NCBI RefSeq assembly: GCF_014892575.1
Contig: NZ_JADBGI010000013.1
Coordinates: forward strand, 120,462-184,461
Source: Nocardiopsis coralli
Lineage (GTDB): Bacteria; Actinomycetota; Actinomycetes; Streptosporangiales; Streptosporangiaceae
Direction: 5' to 3'
Length of the DNA: 64,000 nucleotides
Shown: positions 56,732-64,000 of the stretch, one piece after another
Position numbering within the stretch: the first letter of the stretch is position 1
How the letters are laid out: each line of letters opens with the position of its first letter
Made by a program: the position numbers and the translations under genes
Notes under the pieces: generated by a model
The model's database searches: none
Told to the model about the DNA's origin: nothing
The model's input: only the letters and a program-made list of their open reading frames with translations

Positions 56732-57610
56732 CTAGAACTGGTCGCGCACGAGCTGGGCCGCCTCGCTCGGGGTCTTGCCGACCTTGACGCCGACGGCCTC
56801 GAGGGCCTCCTTCTTGGCGGAGGCCGTGCCGGAGGAACCGGAGACGATGGCGCCGGCGTGGCCCATGGTCTTGCCCTCCGGGGCGGTGAAGCCCGCGACG
56901 TAGCCGACGACCGGCTTGGTCACGTTGTCCTTGATGAAGTCGGCCGCACGCTCCTCGGCGTCGCCGCCGATCTCACCGATCATCACGATGACGTCGGTGT
57001 CGGGGTCGTCCTGGAACGCCTTCAGCGCGTCGATGTGCGTGGTGCCGATGATCGGGTCACCACCGATACCGACGGCGGAGGAGAAGCCGATGTCACGCAG
57101 CTCGTACATCATCTGGTAGGTCAGGGTGCCGGACTTGGACACCAGACCGATGCGGCCGGGCTTGGTGATGTTGGCCGGGATGATGCCCGCGTTGGACTCA
57201 CCGGGCGTGATCAGGCCGGGGCAGTTCGGACCGATGATCCGGGTCTTGTTGCCCTTGGAGCCCGCGTACGCCCAGAAAGCGGCGGTGTCGTGCACCGGGA
57301 TGCCCTCGGTGATGACGACGGCCAGGCCGATCTCGGCGTCGATGGCCTCGATGACGGCGCTCTTGGTGAACTTCGGCGGAACGAAGATCACGGTCACGTC
57401 GGCACCGGTGGCCTCCATGCCCTCGGCGACGGAGCCGAAGACGGGGATCTCGTTGCCGTCGAAGTCGACGTTGGTGCCCGCCTTGCGCGGGTTCACGCCA
57501 CCGACGATGTTGGTCCCGGAGGCCAGCATGCGGCGGGTGTGCTTGGTGCCCTCAGAGCCGGTCATGCCCTGGACCAGCACCTTGCTGTCCTTGTTCAGGA
57601 AGATAGCCAT
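56732..57610 (-). CDS. sucD: Succinyl-CoA ligase alpha subunit
   Basis: A 292-aa subunit of the TCA enzyme that interconverts succinyl-CoA and succinate with nucleotide synthesis. An N-terminal CoA-binding Rossmann domain ([23 protein letters not shown]) and [14 protein letters not shown] precede the phosphorylated His in [17 protein letters not shown] near residue 245. The ATG at 57610 is 12 bp after the sucC stop, so the pair is one operon with sucC first, as usual. Confidence 0.97.
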   Translation of the reverse strand: MAIFLNKDSKVLVQGMTGSEGTKHTRRMLASGTNIVGGVNPRKAGTNVDFDGNEIPVFGSVAEGMEATGADVTVIFVPPKFTKSAVIEAIDAEIGLAVVITEGIPVHDTAAFWAYAGSKGNKTRIIGPNCPGLITPGESNAGIIPANITKPGRIGLVSKSGTLTYQMMYELRDIGFSSAVGIGGDPIIGTTHIDALKAFQDDPDTDVIVMIGEIGGDAEERAADFIKDNVTKPVVGYVAGFTAPEGKTMGHAGAIVSGSSGTASAKKEALEAVGVKVGKTPSEAAQLVRDQF

Positions 57611-57622
57611 GGTTCTTGTCCC

Positions 57623-58804
57623 CTACTTCGCCGCGAGCTCGGCGGCCTGAGCGGCGGCGCCGTCCATCGTGTCGACCTGTCGCACGGCCGGGTGGGCCCG
57701 CTCGGTCAGGATCTCGCGACCCAGCTCGGCGTTGTTGCCGTCGAGGCGGACGACCAGCGGCTTGCTGACGTCGTCACCGCGCTGCTCGAGCATCTCCAGC
57801 GCCTGCACGATGCCGTTCGCGACGGCGTCGCAGGCGGTGATGCCGCCGAAGACGTTGACGAAGACGCTCTTGACGTCGGTGTCGCCGAGAATGATCTCGA
57901 GACCGTTGGCCATGACCTCGGCCGAGGCACCGCCACCGATGTCGAGGAAGTTGGCGGGCTTGACGCCGCCGTGGCTCTCGCCGGCGTAGGCGACCACGTC
58001 CAGGGTGGACATGACCAGGCCCGCGCCGTTGCCGATGATGCCGACCTGACCGTCGAGCTTGACGTAGTTCAGGCCCTTGGCCTTGGCCTTGACCTCGAGG
58101 GGGTCGCCCTCCTCGGGAGCGGCGAGGCTCTCCAGGTCCTGGCGGAACTCGGCGTTCTCGTCCAGGGTGACCTTGCCGTCGAGCGCGACGACGCGGCCGT
58201 CCTTGGTCAGGATGAGCGGGTTGACCTCGGCCAGGGTCGCGTCCTTGCCGACGAAGGCGTCCCACAGCTTGGTGACGACCTCGGCAGCGCCCTGGGCCGC
58301 GGCCTCGGGCAGCTTGCCGGACTTGACGATCTCCGCGGCCACGTCGGCCGGGGCGCCCTTGAGGGCGTCGATCGAGATCTTGGCGACCGCGTCGGGGTTG
58401 GTCTCGGCGACCTCCTCGATCTCCATGCCGCCCTCGGCGGAGCAGATCGACAGGAAGGTGCGGTTGGCGCGGTCGAGCAGGAAGGAGAAGTAGTACTCCT
58501 CCTCGATCTCGGAGGCCTCTTCGACGAGGACACGGTGGACCGTGTGGCCCTTGATGTCCATTCCGAGGATCTGCTCGGCCTTGGCCTGGGCGTCCTCGGC
58601 GTCGTCGGCGACCTTCACACCGCCGGCCTTGCCGCGGCCACCGGTCTTGACCTGCGCCTTGACGACGACGCGGGTCTTGCCGGCGGCGGCGAACTCCTCA
58701 GCGATGGCACGTGCCTCAGCGGCCGTGCTCGCCACCTTCCCCTGGGGTACGGGAACCCCGTACTCTGCGAAGAGTTCCTTCGCCTGGTATTCGAACAGGT
58801 CCAC
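57623..58804 (-). CDS. sucC: Succinyl-CoA ligase beta subunit
   Basis: A 393-aa ADP/GDP-forming subunit with an N-terminal ATP-grasp domain ([40 protein letters not shown]) and a C-terminal ligase domain ([30 protein letters not shown]). The GTG at 58804 is the standard family start, with AAGGA 9 nt upstream. The 421-bp upstream gap contains several inverted repeats that may regulate the operon. Confidence 0.97.
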   Translation of the reverse strand: MDLFEYQAKELFAEYGVPVPQGKVASTAAEARAIAEEFAAAGKTRVVVKAQVKTGGRGKAGGVKVADDAEDAQAKAEQILGMDIKGHTVHRVLVEEASEIEEEYYFSFLLDRANRTFLSICSAEGGMEIEEVAETNPDAVAKISIDALKGAPADVAAEIVKSGKLPEAAAQGAAEVVTKLWDAFVGKDATLAEVNPLILTKDGRVVALDGKVTLDENAEFRQDLESLAAPEEGDPLEVKAKAKGLNYVKLDGQVGIIGNGAGLVMSTLDVVAYAGESHGGVKPANFLDIGGGASAEVMANGLEIILGDTDVKSVFVNVFGGITACDAVANGIVQALEMLEQRGDDVSKPLVVRLDGNNAELGREILTERAHPAVRQVDTMDGAAAQAAELAAK

Positions 58805-59225
58805 GAGGGTCCGTCCTTGTTGCTCGCTGGCTCAGAATGTCTACGGGGGTGGCCTCGTCCGGATCGGCTGTGACCCACTGACTCGTGTCACACGACGCCT
58901 GCCCCGTAGGGCTGAGCCGTTTACAGAAGATCGAGATCGCCGCGGCGTAGCCACCCGCGACATGCGCAAAGCTTAGTCGCCGAGGAAAACCGGGGTGGAC
59001 ACCGGGGCCGCCTTCGATCCCCCTTCACACACCGCAAACGCCGCGCACGCGGCATTGGCGGAGTTCCCACGTGGGAAAATCTGTGATCAGAACCACCGGC
59101 GATCACAGGCCGCCGGGGCATTTCCCCTCTCCGGCGACCGAGGAAATGCGACCCACATCACGGCCCGGAACGGGGCAGAACGGGCGCCCTCCGCGGAAAC
59201 CCGCGGCGGCGGCACCGAACCCCCC
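58805..59225. promoter_or_regulatory. 421-bp region upstream of sucCD with clustered inverted repeats
   Basis: No gene is visible. It holds GCCGCG-CA-CGCGGC (59040-59053), the perfect palindrome TTCCCACGTGGGAA (59064-59077), CTGTGATC-N12-GATCACAG (59081-59108) and GCATTTCC-N16-GGAAATGC (59118-59149). A TAAGCT -10-like box on the minus strand is near 58975. The last repeat may instead terminate the upstream icmB-like gene. Confidence 0.55.
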
Positions 59226-59636
59226 TCAGGCCGCGTGGATCGGGCGGATGTTCTCCTTCACCCACGCGGCGATGTCGGCGGTGGGAGCACCCGGCGTGAA
59301 CACCTTCGCCACGCCCAGACCCTCCAGACGCTCGATGTCCTCCTCCGGGATGATGCCGCCGCCGAAGACCAGGATGTCGGTGGCGTCGTTCTCCTCCAGC
59401 AGCTCCATGACCCGGCCGAACATCGTCATGTGCGCCCCCGAGAGCACCGACAGACCGATCCCGTCGGCGTCCTCCTGCAGGGCCGCGGCCACGATCATCT
59501 CCGGGGTCTGGCGCAGCCCCGTGTAGATCACCTCGACCCCGGCGTCGCGCAGGACGCGGGCCACGACCTTGACCCCGCGGTCGTGGCCGTCCAGACCCGG
59601 TTTGGCGACAACCACGCGTGCGGCGCTCTCGACCAT
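59226..59636 (-). CDS. Cobalamin-binding subunit, icmB-like
   Basis: A 136-aa stand-alone B12-binding domain of the methylmalonyl/isobutyryl-CoA mutase type. The cobalamin histidine lies in [10 protein letters not shown] (DxHxxG motif) at the N terminus, followed by [12 protein letters not shown] and [12 protein letters not shown], the Ser and Gly loops of the base-off/His-on fold. Length and sequence match small subunits such as IcmB, which need a separate catalytic subunit; none is in the window. GAGGGG lies 7 nt before the ATG at 59636. It is upstream of sucCD on the same strand. Confidence 0.92.
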   Translation of the reverse strand: MVESAARVVVAKPGLDGHDRGVKVVARVLRDAGVEVIYTGLRQTPEMIVAAALQEDADGIGLSVLSGAHMTMFGRVMELLEENDATDILVFGGGIIPEEDIERLEGLGVAKVFTPGAPTADIAAWVKENIRPIHAA

Positions 59637-59774
59637 GGAAAAACCCCTCAACGACGGTCCTCCCGTGCGCCCGGCCCTCCTTGTGGGAGGCCTGTTCCGA
59701 AACCCCGGGAGGAGTTGACGAACACGTGTGCAGCGTAACTCAGGTCACGTGAATGCGATCGGGGCAGGGACGGG

Positions 59775-59780
59775 TATCGT
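59775..59780 (+). promoter_or_regulatory. -10 element for a leaderless start
   Basis: TATCGT fits TANNNT and ends exactly 6 nt before the ATG at 59787; no Shine-Dalgarno is present between them. Confidence 0.5.
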
Positions 59781-59786
59781 CCGAAC

Positions 59787-60176
59787 ATGGGAGACACCGA
59801 ATTCGACCACATCAGCACCGAGAAGCTGCACGAGGACGCGGTCGAACTGGCTCGGCGCCGATGGGACGTGCGTTTCTTCTGGCGGGTCCTGAGGTTGATC
59901 CCCGCCGCCGAGGCCGCGGCCGGTCAACAGGAGGCCAGCGAGGCCAGCGTCGCCCAACTCTCCGGACTGCTGTACGAGGCGTTCTCCGCCGAGACCGATC
60001 CCAAGGTGCAGGAGGCCCTGCGCCCGGTCTACATCTCCTACCTGCGCGACCACGGCGAGCTGCCCGAACCCGGCACCGAGGGCGACGGCGACCGGGAAGC
60101 CGGCGCGGAAGGCCCGGACTCCGAAGAACAGGACCGGGACGCCGGAGAGACCCCGGAGAACCGCTCCGAGCAGTGA
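59787..60176 (+). CDS. Conserved hypothetical protein
   Basis: A 129-aa protein of unknown function. The first 85 residues are helical (TEKLHEDAVELARRRWDVRFFWRVLRLIPAAEAAAGQ, then VAQLSGLLYEAFSAE and ALRPVYISYLRDHG); the last 40 are acidic and disordered. No membrane segment or catalytic motif is present. Similar proteins occur near sucCD in other actinomycetes (from memory). It is read from an apparent leaderless start and is followed 60 bp later by the Ada-AlkA gene. Confidence 0.75.
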   Translation: MGDTEFDHISTEKLHEDAVELARRRWDVRFFWRVLRLIPAAEAAAGQQEASEASVAQLSGLLYEAFSAETDPKVQEALRPVYISYLRDHGELPEPGTEGDGDREAGAEGPDSEEQDRDAGETPENRSEQ

Positions 60177-60236
60177 CGATCCCCGCCGAGCACGATGGCC
60201 GAAAACCGCCGGTCCCGCTCTCCCCCATCGGCGATC

Positions 60237-61748
60237 ATGGGGAACGTGCTCGACGACGACCAGCGCTACCGCGCCGTACACAGCCGCGATCCCCGCTTCG
60301 ACGGGGTCTTCTACACGGCCGTGCGCACCACCGGGATCTACTGCCGGCCCAGCTGCCCGGCACGGACCCCGCAGCGTGAGAACACCCGGTTCTACCCGAC
60401 CGCAGCGGCGGCGCAGGAGGCGGGGTACCGCGCCTGCAAACGGTGCCGCCCCGACCTGGCCCCCGGCTCACCCGAGTGGAACGGCCGCGCCGACCTCGTC
60501 GGACGGGCGATGCGCCTGATCCAGGACGGCGCCGTGGACCGCACCGGCGTCGACGGCCTCGCCCACGGTCTCGGGTACAGCACGCGGCAGCTGCGCCGGC
60601 TGCTCACCACGGAGGTCGGCGCGGGGCCGGTCGCACTGGCGCGCAGCGAACGCGCCCAGACCGCGCGGATCCTCACCGAGACCACGGACATGCCCCTGAC
60701 CGACGTCGCCTTCGCCGCCGGGTTCGGCAGTGTCCGCCAGTTCAACGAGACGATGCAGGCGATCCACGGACACTCCCCGACCCAACTGCGGGAACGCAGC
60801 CGGGCCCGCCCCTGGGCGGACGGCGTTCCGGGCACCATCGCCCTGCGCCTGCCCTACCGCGAACCCATCGACCTGGACGCGATGCTGGGGTTCCTCGGCG
60901 ACCGCGCGGTGGACGGGGTCGAGGCACACGACGGCCACATCTACCGGAGGGTGCTGCGGCTGCCGGGCGGCCCCGGGACCGCGGAGCTCTCCCCCGGGCC
61001 GGACGGCCCGTACGTGCTGTGCCGCCTGCGGCTGACCGACCCCGCCGACCTGACCGCCGCGGTGCAGCGCTGCCGGCGGATGCTGGACCTGGACGCCGAC
61101 CCGGCCGCCGTGGCCGAGCCCCTGGGCGAGGACCCGCTCCTGGGCGGGGTCGTGCGCCGGCACCGCGGGATCCGTTCCCCCGGCCACGTGGACCCCGCCG
61201 AGCTGGCGATCCGTGCCGTGCTCGGCCAGCAGGTCTCGGTGAAGGCCGCACGGACCCTCGCCGGACGGCTGGCCGCACGCTTCGGCGAGCCGCTGCCGGA
61301 CGGGCTCGCCGACGGGACCGGCCTGACCAGGGCCTTCCCGTCCCCGGAGACGCTCGCCGAGGCCGACCCCGCCGACCTAGGGCTGACGCTCTCCCGGGGC
61401 CGCGCGCTCGTCGGCCTGGCCGACGCGATCGCCACGGGCGGCGTGGACCTGGGCCCGGGCGCCGACCGGGAGAGCACCGAACGGGACCTGCTCCGCCTGT
61501 ACGGGATCGGCCCCTGGACCGCCGGTTACATCCGGATGCGCGGTATGGCCGACCCCGACGTGTTCCTGTCCGGGGACCTGGGCGTGCGCCTGGGGCTGGA
61601 AGGCCTGGGGGCGCCGCGCTCACCCGGGGAAGCCGCAGCGCTCGCCCACCGTTGGAGCCCGTGGCGCTCCTACACCACGCATCTGCTCTGGGCCTCCCTC
61701 AGCGACGGAGAGCCCGCCGAACCGACCGACACCGGGAGCCGAGGATGA
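60237..61748 (+). CDS. Ada-AlkA fusion: methyl-sensing regulator and 3-methyladenine glycosylase
   Basis: About 503 aa combining DNA alkylation sensing and repair. The N-terminal Ada domain has four cysteines (YCRPSCP and ACKRC) for methylphosphotriester transfer. An AraC-type helix-turn-helix pair (about 80-185) follows, then an AlkA glycosylase (about 200-500) with [16 protein letters not shown] and the HhH-GPD block [15 protein letters not shown] with catalytic Asp in FLSGDLGV. The fusion is known from mycobacteria (AdaA-AlkA). The ATG at 60237 or the GTG at 60246 fits the family start ([11 protein letters not shown]); the frame opens at 60195. It overlaps ogt by 4 bp. Confidence 0.9.
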   Translation: MGNVLDDDQRYRAVHSRDPRFDGVFYTAVRTTGIYCRPSCPARTPQRENTRFYPTAAAAQEAGYRACKRCRPDLAPGSPEWNGRADLVGRAMRLIQDGAVDRTGVDGLAHGLGYSTRQLRRLLTTEVGAGPVALARSERAQTARILTETTDMPLTDVAFAAGFGSVRQFNETMQAIHGHSPTQLRERSRARPWADGVPGTIALRLPYREPIDLDAMLGFLGDRAVDGVEAHDGHIYRRVLRLPGGPGTAELSPGPDGPYVLCRLRLTDPADLTAAVQRCRRMLDLDADPAAVAEPLGEDPLLGGVVRRHRGIRSPGHVDPAELAIRAVLGQQVSVKAARTLAGRLAARFGEPLPDGLADGTGLTRAFPSPETLAEADPADLGLTLSRGRALVGLADAIATGGVDLGPGADRESTERDLLRLYGIGPWTAGYIRMRGMADPDVFLSGDLGVRLGLEGLGAPRSPGEAAALAHRWSPWRSYTTHLLWASLSDGEPAEPTDTGSRG

Positions 61749-62329
61749 CGACCGAACAGGACATGCTGCCCCTGGGGGCCACGGGCGAGGCCGCCGACAA
61801 ACGGCGCGCACCCGCGCTCGAGTTCCGCACGCCGTTGGAGGGCCCGACCCGCTACACACGCATGGACTCCCCGATCGGTGAGCTCACCCTGACCGGCGAC
61901 GGCGAGGCACTGACCGGGGTCCACACCCGCGGCAAGGACGACACCGGCCTCACCCCGGGGGAAGGGTGGGTGCGCGACGACGCCCCGTTCACCGAGGCGG
62001 TGCGACAGTTGCGTGCCTACTTCGAAGGCCGGCTGCGCGACTTCGAACTCGCGCTGGCGCCGAGGGGCACGGAGTGGCAGCTGACCGTGTGGCGTGCCCT
62101 GACGACCGTGCCCTACGGCCGCACCGCGAGTTACGGGGAGCTCGCCCGCGATCTCGAGCGCCCGGGTTCCTCCCGCGCGGTGGGCACGGCCAACGGCCGC
62201 AACCCGATCAGCATCGTCGTGCCCTGCCACCGGGTCATCGGCGCAGACGGCACGTTGACCGGGTACGCCGGCGGGGTCTGGCGCAAGGAACGCCTGCTCG
62301 CGCTGGAGACCCGCACGCTGCACGGATGA
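61745..62329 (+). CDS. ogt: Methylated-DNA-protein-cysteine methyltransferase
   Basis: A 194-aa suicide enzyme that moves the O6-alkyl group from guanine to its own cysteine. The active site is [10 protein letters not shown] with Cys161; the helix-turn-helix [24 protein letters not shown] binds DNA. The first 35 residues are an unstructured extension. GGGAG lies 6 nt before the ATG, which overlaps the Ada-AlkA stop (ATGA), so the two repair proteins are co-translated and probably induced together by the Ada domain. Confidence 0.95.
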   Translation: MTTEQDMLPLGATGEAADKRRAPALEFRTPLEGPTRYTRMDSPIGELTLTGDGEALTGVHTRGKDDTGLTPGEGWVRDDAPFTEAVRQLRAYFEGRLRDFELALAPRGTEWQLTVWRALTTVPYGRTASYGELARDLERPGSSRAVGTANGRNPISIVVPCHRVIGADGTLTGYAGGVWRKERLLALETRTLHG

Positions 62330-62480
62330 GGGCATCCCCTGGGGACGGGGGCTTCGGGGCTCAGACCGGACGGCAGGGGTGTGATCCGGGACCCTTGTCG
62401 TCCGGGGGTCGGACGGTTACTGTTCCGTAGCGCACGATGGCCCCCGTCGTGCGTGCACCTCCGACCCCCATAGGAGACAC

Positions 62481-63545
62481 GTGAGACCCCCGACCACCCC
62501 CCGTGCGGTCCGCAGCGGCCGCTTCATCCCCCATCAGGCGAGGTCGACGGCGCTGACCCTGACCGCCGCCACCGCCCTGCTCGTCTCCGCCGGCGTCGCC
62601 CAGGCCTCCCCCGCTCCGGCCTCGGTCGACCTGGCGGACGCGTCCAACGTGGGCGTGCTCGTCACCGAGGAGATCGCAGCCGACCTTCCCGCCTCCGCCG
62701 GCGGGGCCACGGCCGAGGAGGTCCTGGCCGACGCCGTCGTCGAGGACGTGCTCACCGAACACGGAACCGGGCTCAAGACCCTGGACGCGCAGGACCGCGA
62801 GGTCCGCGTCGACGTCCGGGAGGCCGAAGGGGCAGCGGCCTTCGGCGTGGCCATCGTGACCGCCGCCGAGGGGGCAGAGGACAGCCCGAACGCGTGGTTG
62901 TTCACCGCCGACCATGCCGGAGGAGAGTGGGCGGTCGGCCTGGAGGGCACCCCCGAGTTCGCCGAGCTGCTCGCCGAGTCCGAACTGATGGACGCCGAAG
63001 AGCGGGACACCATCGCCACCAGTACCGACCCTGACCGGGTCTCCCCGAACCAGGCCACCGGCGTGGGGCTGCCGTTCGAGATCGGCACGTCGATGACGAT
63101 GACGAGCGGACCGCACGGGTGGGGTTCCGAACCGCCACTGAGCTCGGTGGACTTCGCCGGCGGCGCCGGGACCGCGCACGCGGCCCGCGGCGGGTACGCG
63201 TACAGCCTGTGCGACGGGTGGACCCGCGTCATCCACGACAACGGGTACTCGACGGACTACTACCACCTGGAGGACTACCAGTGGCTCGACGGTGACGTGG
63301 AGACCGGCAGTTACCTCGGAACCCAGGGCAACAGCCTCTGCGCCGGCGGTTCCACCACCGGGCCGCACATCCACTTCGGGCTCCGGGCCTACGACGACCC
63401 GAACGGCGCCGGGTGGTACGTGGGGCTGAACGGTCTGGAGCTCGGTGGGTGGACCTTCGTCGAGGGCGCGGCCTACGGCGGTTACGCACACCGCGACGGG
63501 GCCGAGGTGCACCCGGGCGGGAGCATGCACAACTACGGGTTCTGA
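62481..63545 (+). CDS. Secreted M23 family (LasA-like) metallopeptidase
   Basis: A 354-aa exported protein. The signal peptide spans about residues 1-43 (basic start, then ALTLTAATALLVSAGVAQAS). A pro-region of about 150 acidic residues is followed by an M23 domain (about 200-350): GPHGWGSEPPLSSVDFAGG supplies the first His and Asp, YYHLEDYQ a conserved His, and GPHIHFGLR the HxH zinc ligands. LasA-like peptidases cut peptide cross-links or polyglycine. The Tyr/Gly-rich end is ordinary for the family. GGAGA is 3 nt before the GTG at 62481. Confidence 0.92.
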   Translation: MRPPTTPRAVRSGRFIPHQARSTALTLTAATALLVSAGVAQASPAPASVDLADASNVGVLVTEEIAADLPASAGGATAEEVLADAVVEDVLTEHGTGLKTLDAQDREVRVDVREAEGAAAFGVAIVTAAEGAEDSPNAWLFTADHAGGEWAVGLEGTPEFAELLAESELMDAEERDTIATSTDPDRVSPNQATGVGLPFEIGTSMTMTSGPHGWGSEPPLSSVDFAGGAGTAHAARGGYAYSLCDGWTRVIHDNGYSTDYYHLEDYQWLDGDVETGSYLGTQGNSLCAGGSTTGPHIHFGLRAYDDPNGAGWYVGLNGLELGGWTFVEGAAYGGYAHRDGAEVHPGGSMHNYGF

Positions 63546-63556
63546 TCCGGATCGGA

Positions 63557-63599
63557 ATACAGGGGCGGATCTCCGGAAGGGGGTCCGCCCTTTCTGTAT
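63557..63599 (+). terminator. Terminator of the M23 peptidase gene
   Basis: ATACAG/CTGTAT and GGGCGGA/TCCGCCC stems form one hairpin (63557-63599) with a TTT bulge, 11 bp after the stop. Confidence 0.75.
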
Positions 63600-63651
63600 G
63601 GGATGGCTGCGCGCACGGGCAGATTTTTCACATGTTCACAAGTGTGGGCAC

Positions 63652-63690
63652 AAAAAAAGGGGAAGAGCCCCGAAAACAGGACCCTCCCCC
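63652..63690 (-). terminator. Terminator of the rRNA operon
   Basis: On the minus strand a GGGGGAGGG/CTCTTCCCC imperfect stem ends in seven U (63658-63652). Eight U also directly follow the 5S end. Confidence 0.75.
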
Positions 63691-63700
63691 TTCAAAAAAA

Positions 63701-63819
63701 ACCGTGGCAGCAACCTACTCTCCCACCCCACCACAGGGCAGTACCATCAGCGCAAGGAGACTTAACGACCGGGTTCGAAATGAGACCGGGTGTGACCCTC
63801 CCACCATAACCACCACGGA
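63701..63819 (-). rRNA. rrf: 5S ribosomal RNA
   Basis: About 119 nt on the minus strand. Terminal helix CCGTGG/CCACGG closes the molecule. Internal landmarks are typical of actinobacterial 5S rRNA: a loop with TTTCGAACCCGG, CGCTGATGGTACTG, and GGGAGAGTAGG near the 3' end. Ends are set by the terminal helix and may be off by 1-2 nt. It follows the 23S gene with a spacer of about 90 bp. Confidence 0.93.
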
Positions 63820-63911
63820 AACCAAACACCCACACCCAAACCAACGCTCAGGCACAGGAAAACCATAGTGACAGTGAACAAGTATGCGCGAGCACCCAAT
63901 TATCTGCAGCG

Positions 63912-64000
63912 GACAAGCCCTCGACCTATTAGTACCGGTCAGCTCCACCCCTCACAAGGCTTCCACACCCGGCCTATCAACCCCATCGTCTATAGGGAGT
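63912..64000 (-). rRNA. rrl: 23S ribosomal RNA, 3' end only
   Basis: The minus strand from the right edge reads through the conserved 23S domain VI end: GATGGGGTTGATAGGCCGG, then GAGCTGACCGGTACTAATAG and GTCGAGGGCTTGTCC. The gene continues beyond the window. The 3' boundary is placed after GGGCTTGTCC and may be off by a few nt. Confidence 0.93.

Overview
The window looks like a chromosomal segment of a high-G+C actinomycete. The sequence is very GC-rich, GTG and TTG starts are common, and the genes include mycothiol S-conjugate amidase (mca), actinobacterial Ser/Thr kinases, DUF1707, DUF4307, DUF501 and DUF6350 proteins, Rex operators and an orphan icmB-type cobalamin subunit. Gene content and order resemble the Nocardiopsis/Streptosporangiales group; that placement is inference from recalled synteny, not a search. 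About 54 protein genes are supported, most on the minus strand. There is also one tRNA-like gene, a 5S rRNA and the 3' end of a 23S rRNA. No insertion sequence, prophage or CRISPR array is visible.

Layout. 1-2.1 kb: the end of a secreted transglycosylase and a membrane Ser/Thr kinase. 2.2-9.4 kb: fumC, a DUF1707 protein, a PIN-PhoH ATPase, a cis-prenyl transferase, a small sigma-70 factor and a second membrane kinase. 9.4-13.4 kb: a CGNR zinc-finger protein divergent from an epoxide hydrolase across repeated palindromes, then a large DUF255 thioredoxin-fold protein. 13.5-16 kb: mca with an overlapping small membrane protein, DUF4307 and greA. 16-21.6 kb: a secreted SH3-like protein, a FIST sensor protein, and a divergent AAA ATPase plus VWA pair. 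21.7-28.4 kb: metB, an acetyltransferase, cystathionine beta-synthase, an SGNH hydrolase, a thiolase and a DUF4287 protein. 28.5-34.3 kb: a Bax-inhibitor-like protein and a proline-to-glutamate pathway (proline dehydrogenase, pruA) divergent from a PucR-type regulator.

34.3-40.3 kb: an odd tRNA-like gene, then ndh with two Rex operators, ppx, DUF501, ftsB and eno (central redox and glycolysis plus division), and a TetR regulator. 40.5-47.1 kb: a TetR-controlled FAD monooxygenase, an orphan SEDS protein, a short-chain fatty-acid transporter, mazG and an unusual APS kinase fusion. 47.5-54 kb: mfd, then two translationally coupled paralogous HEAT-like proteins of unknown function next to a 412-bp gene-free gap. 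54.2-60.2 kb: a DUF6350 membrane protein, a DUF1707 protein, sucCD and an icmB-like subunit. 60.2-64 kb: an Ada-AlkA fusion overlapping ogt (alkylation repair), a secreted LasA-like M23 peptidase, and the end of an rRNA operon on the minus strand.

Most of the window is conserved housekeeping. The parts that merit a closer look are the C33 tRNA-like gene, several clear palindromic operators (CGNR/epoxide hydrolase, Rex/ndh, PucR/pruA, TetR/monooxygenase, a secreted protein, and the region upstream of sucC), the HEAT paralogue pair, the FIST/AAA/VWA neighbourhood, and a recurrent leaderless-start architecture.
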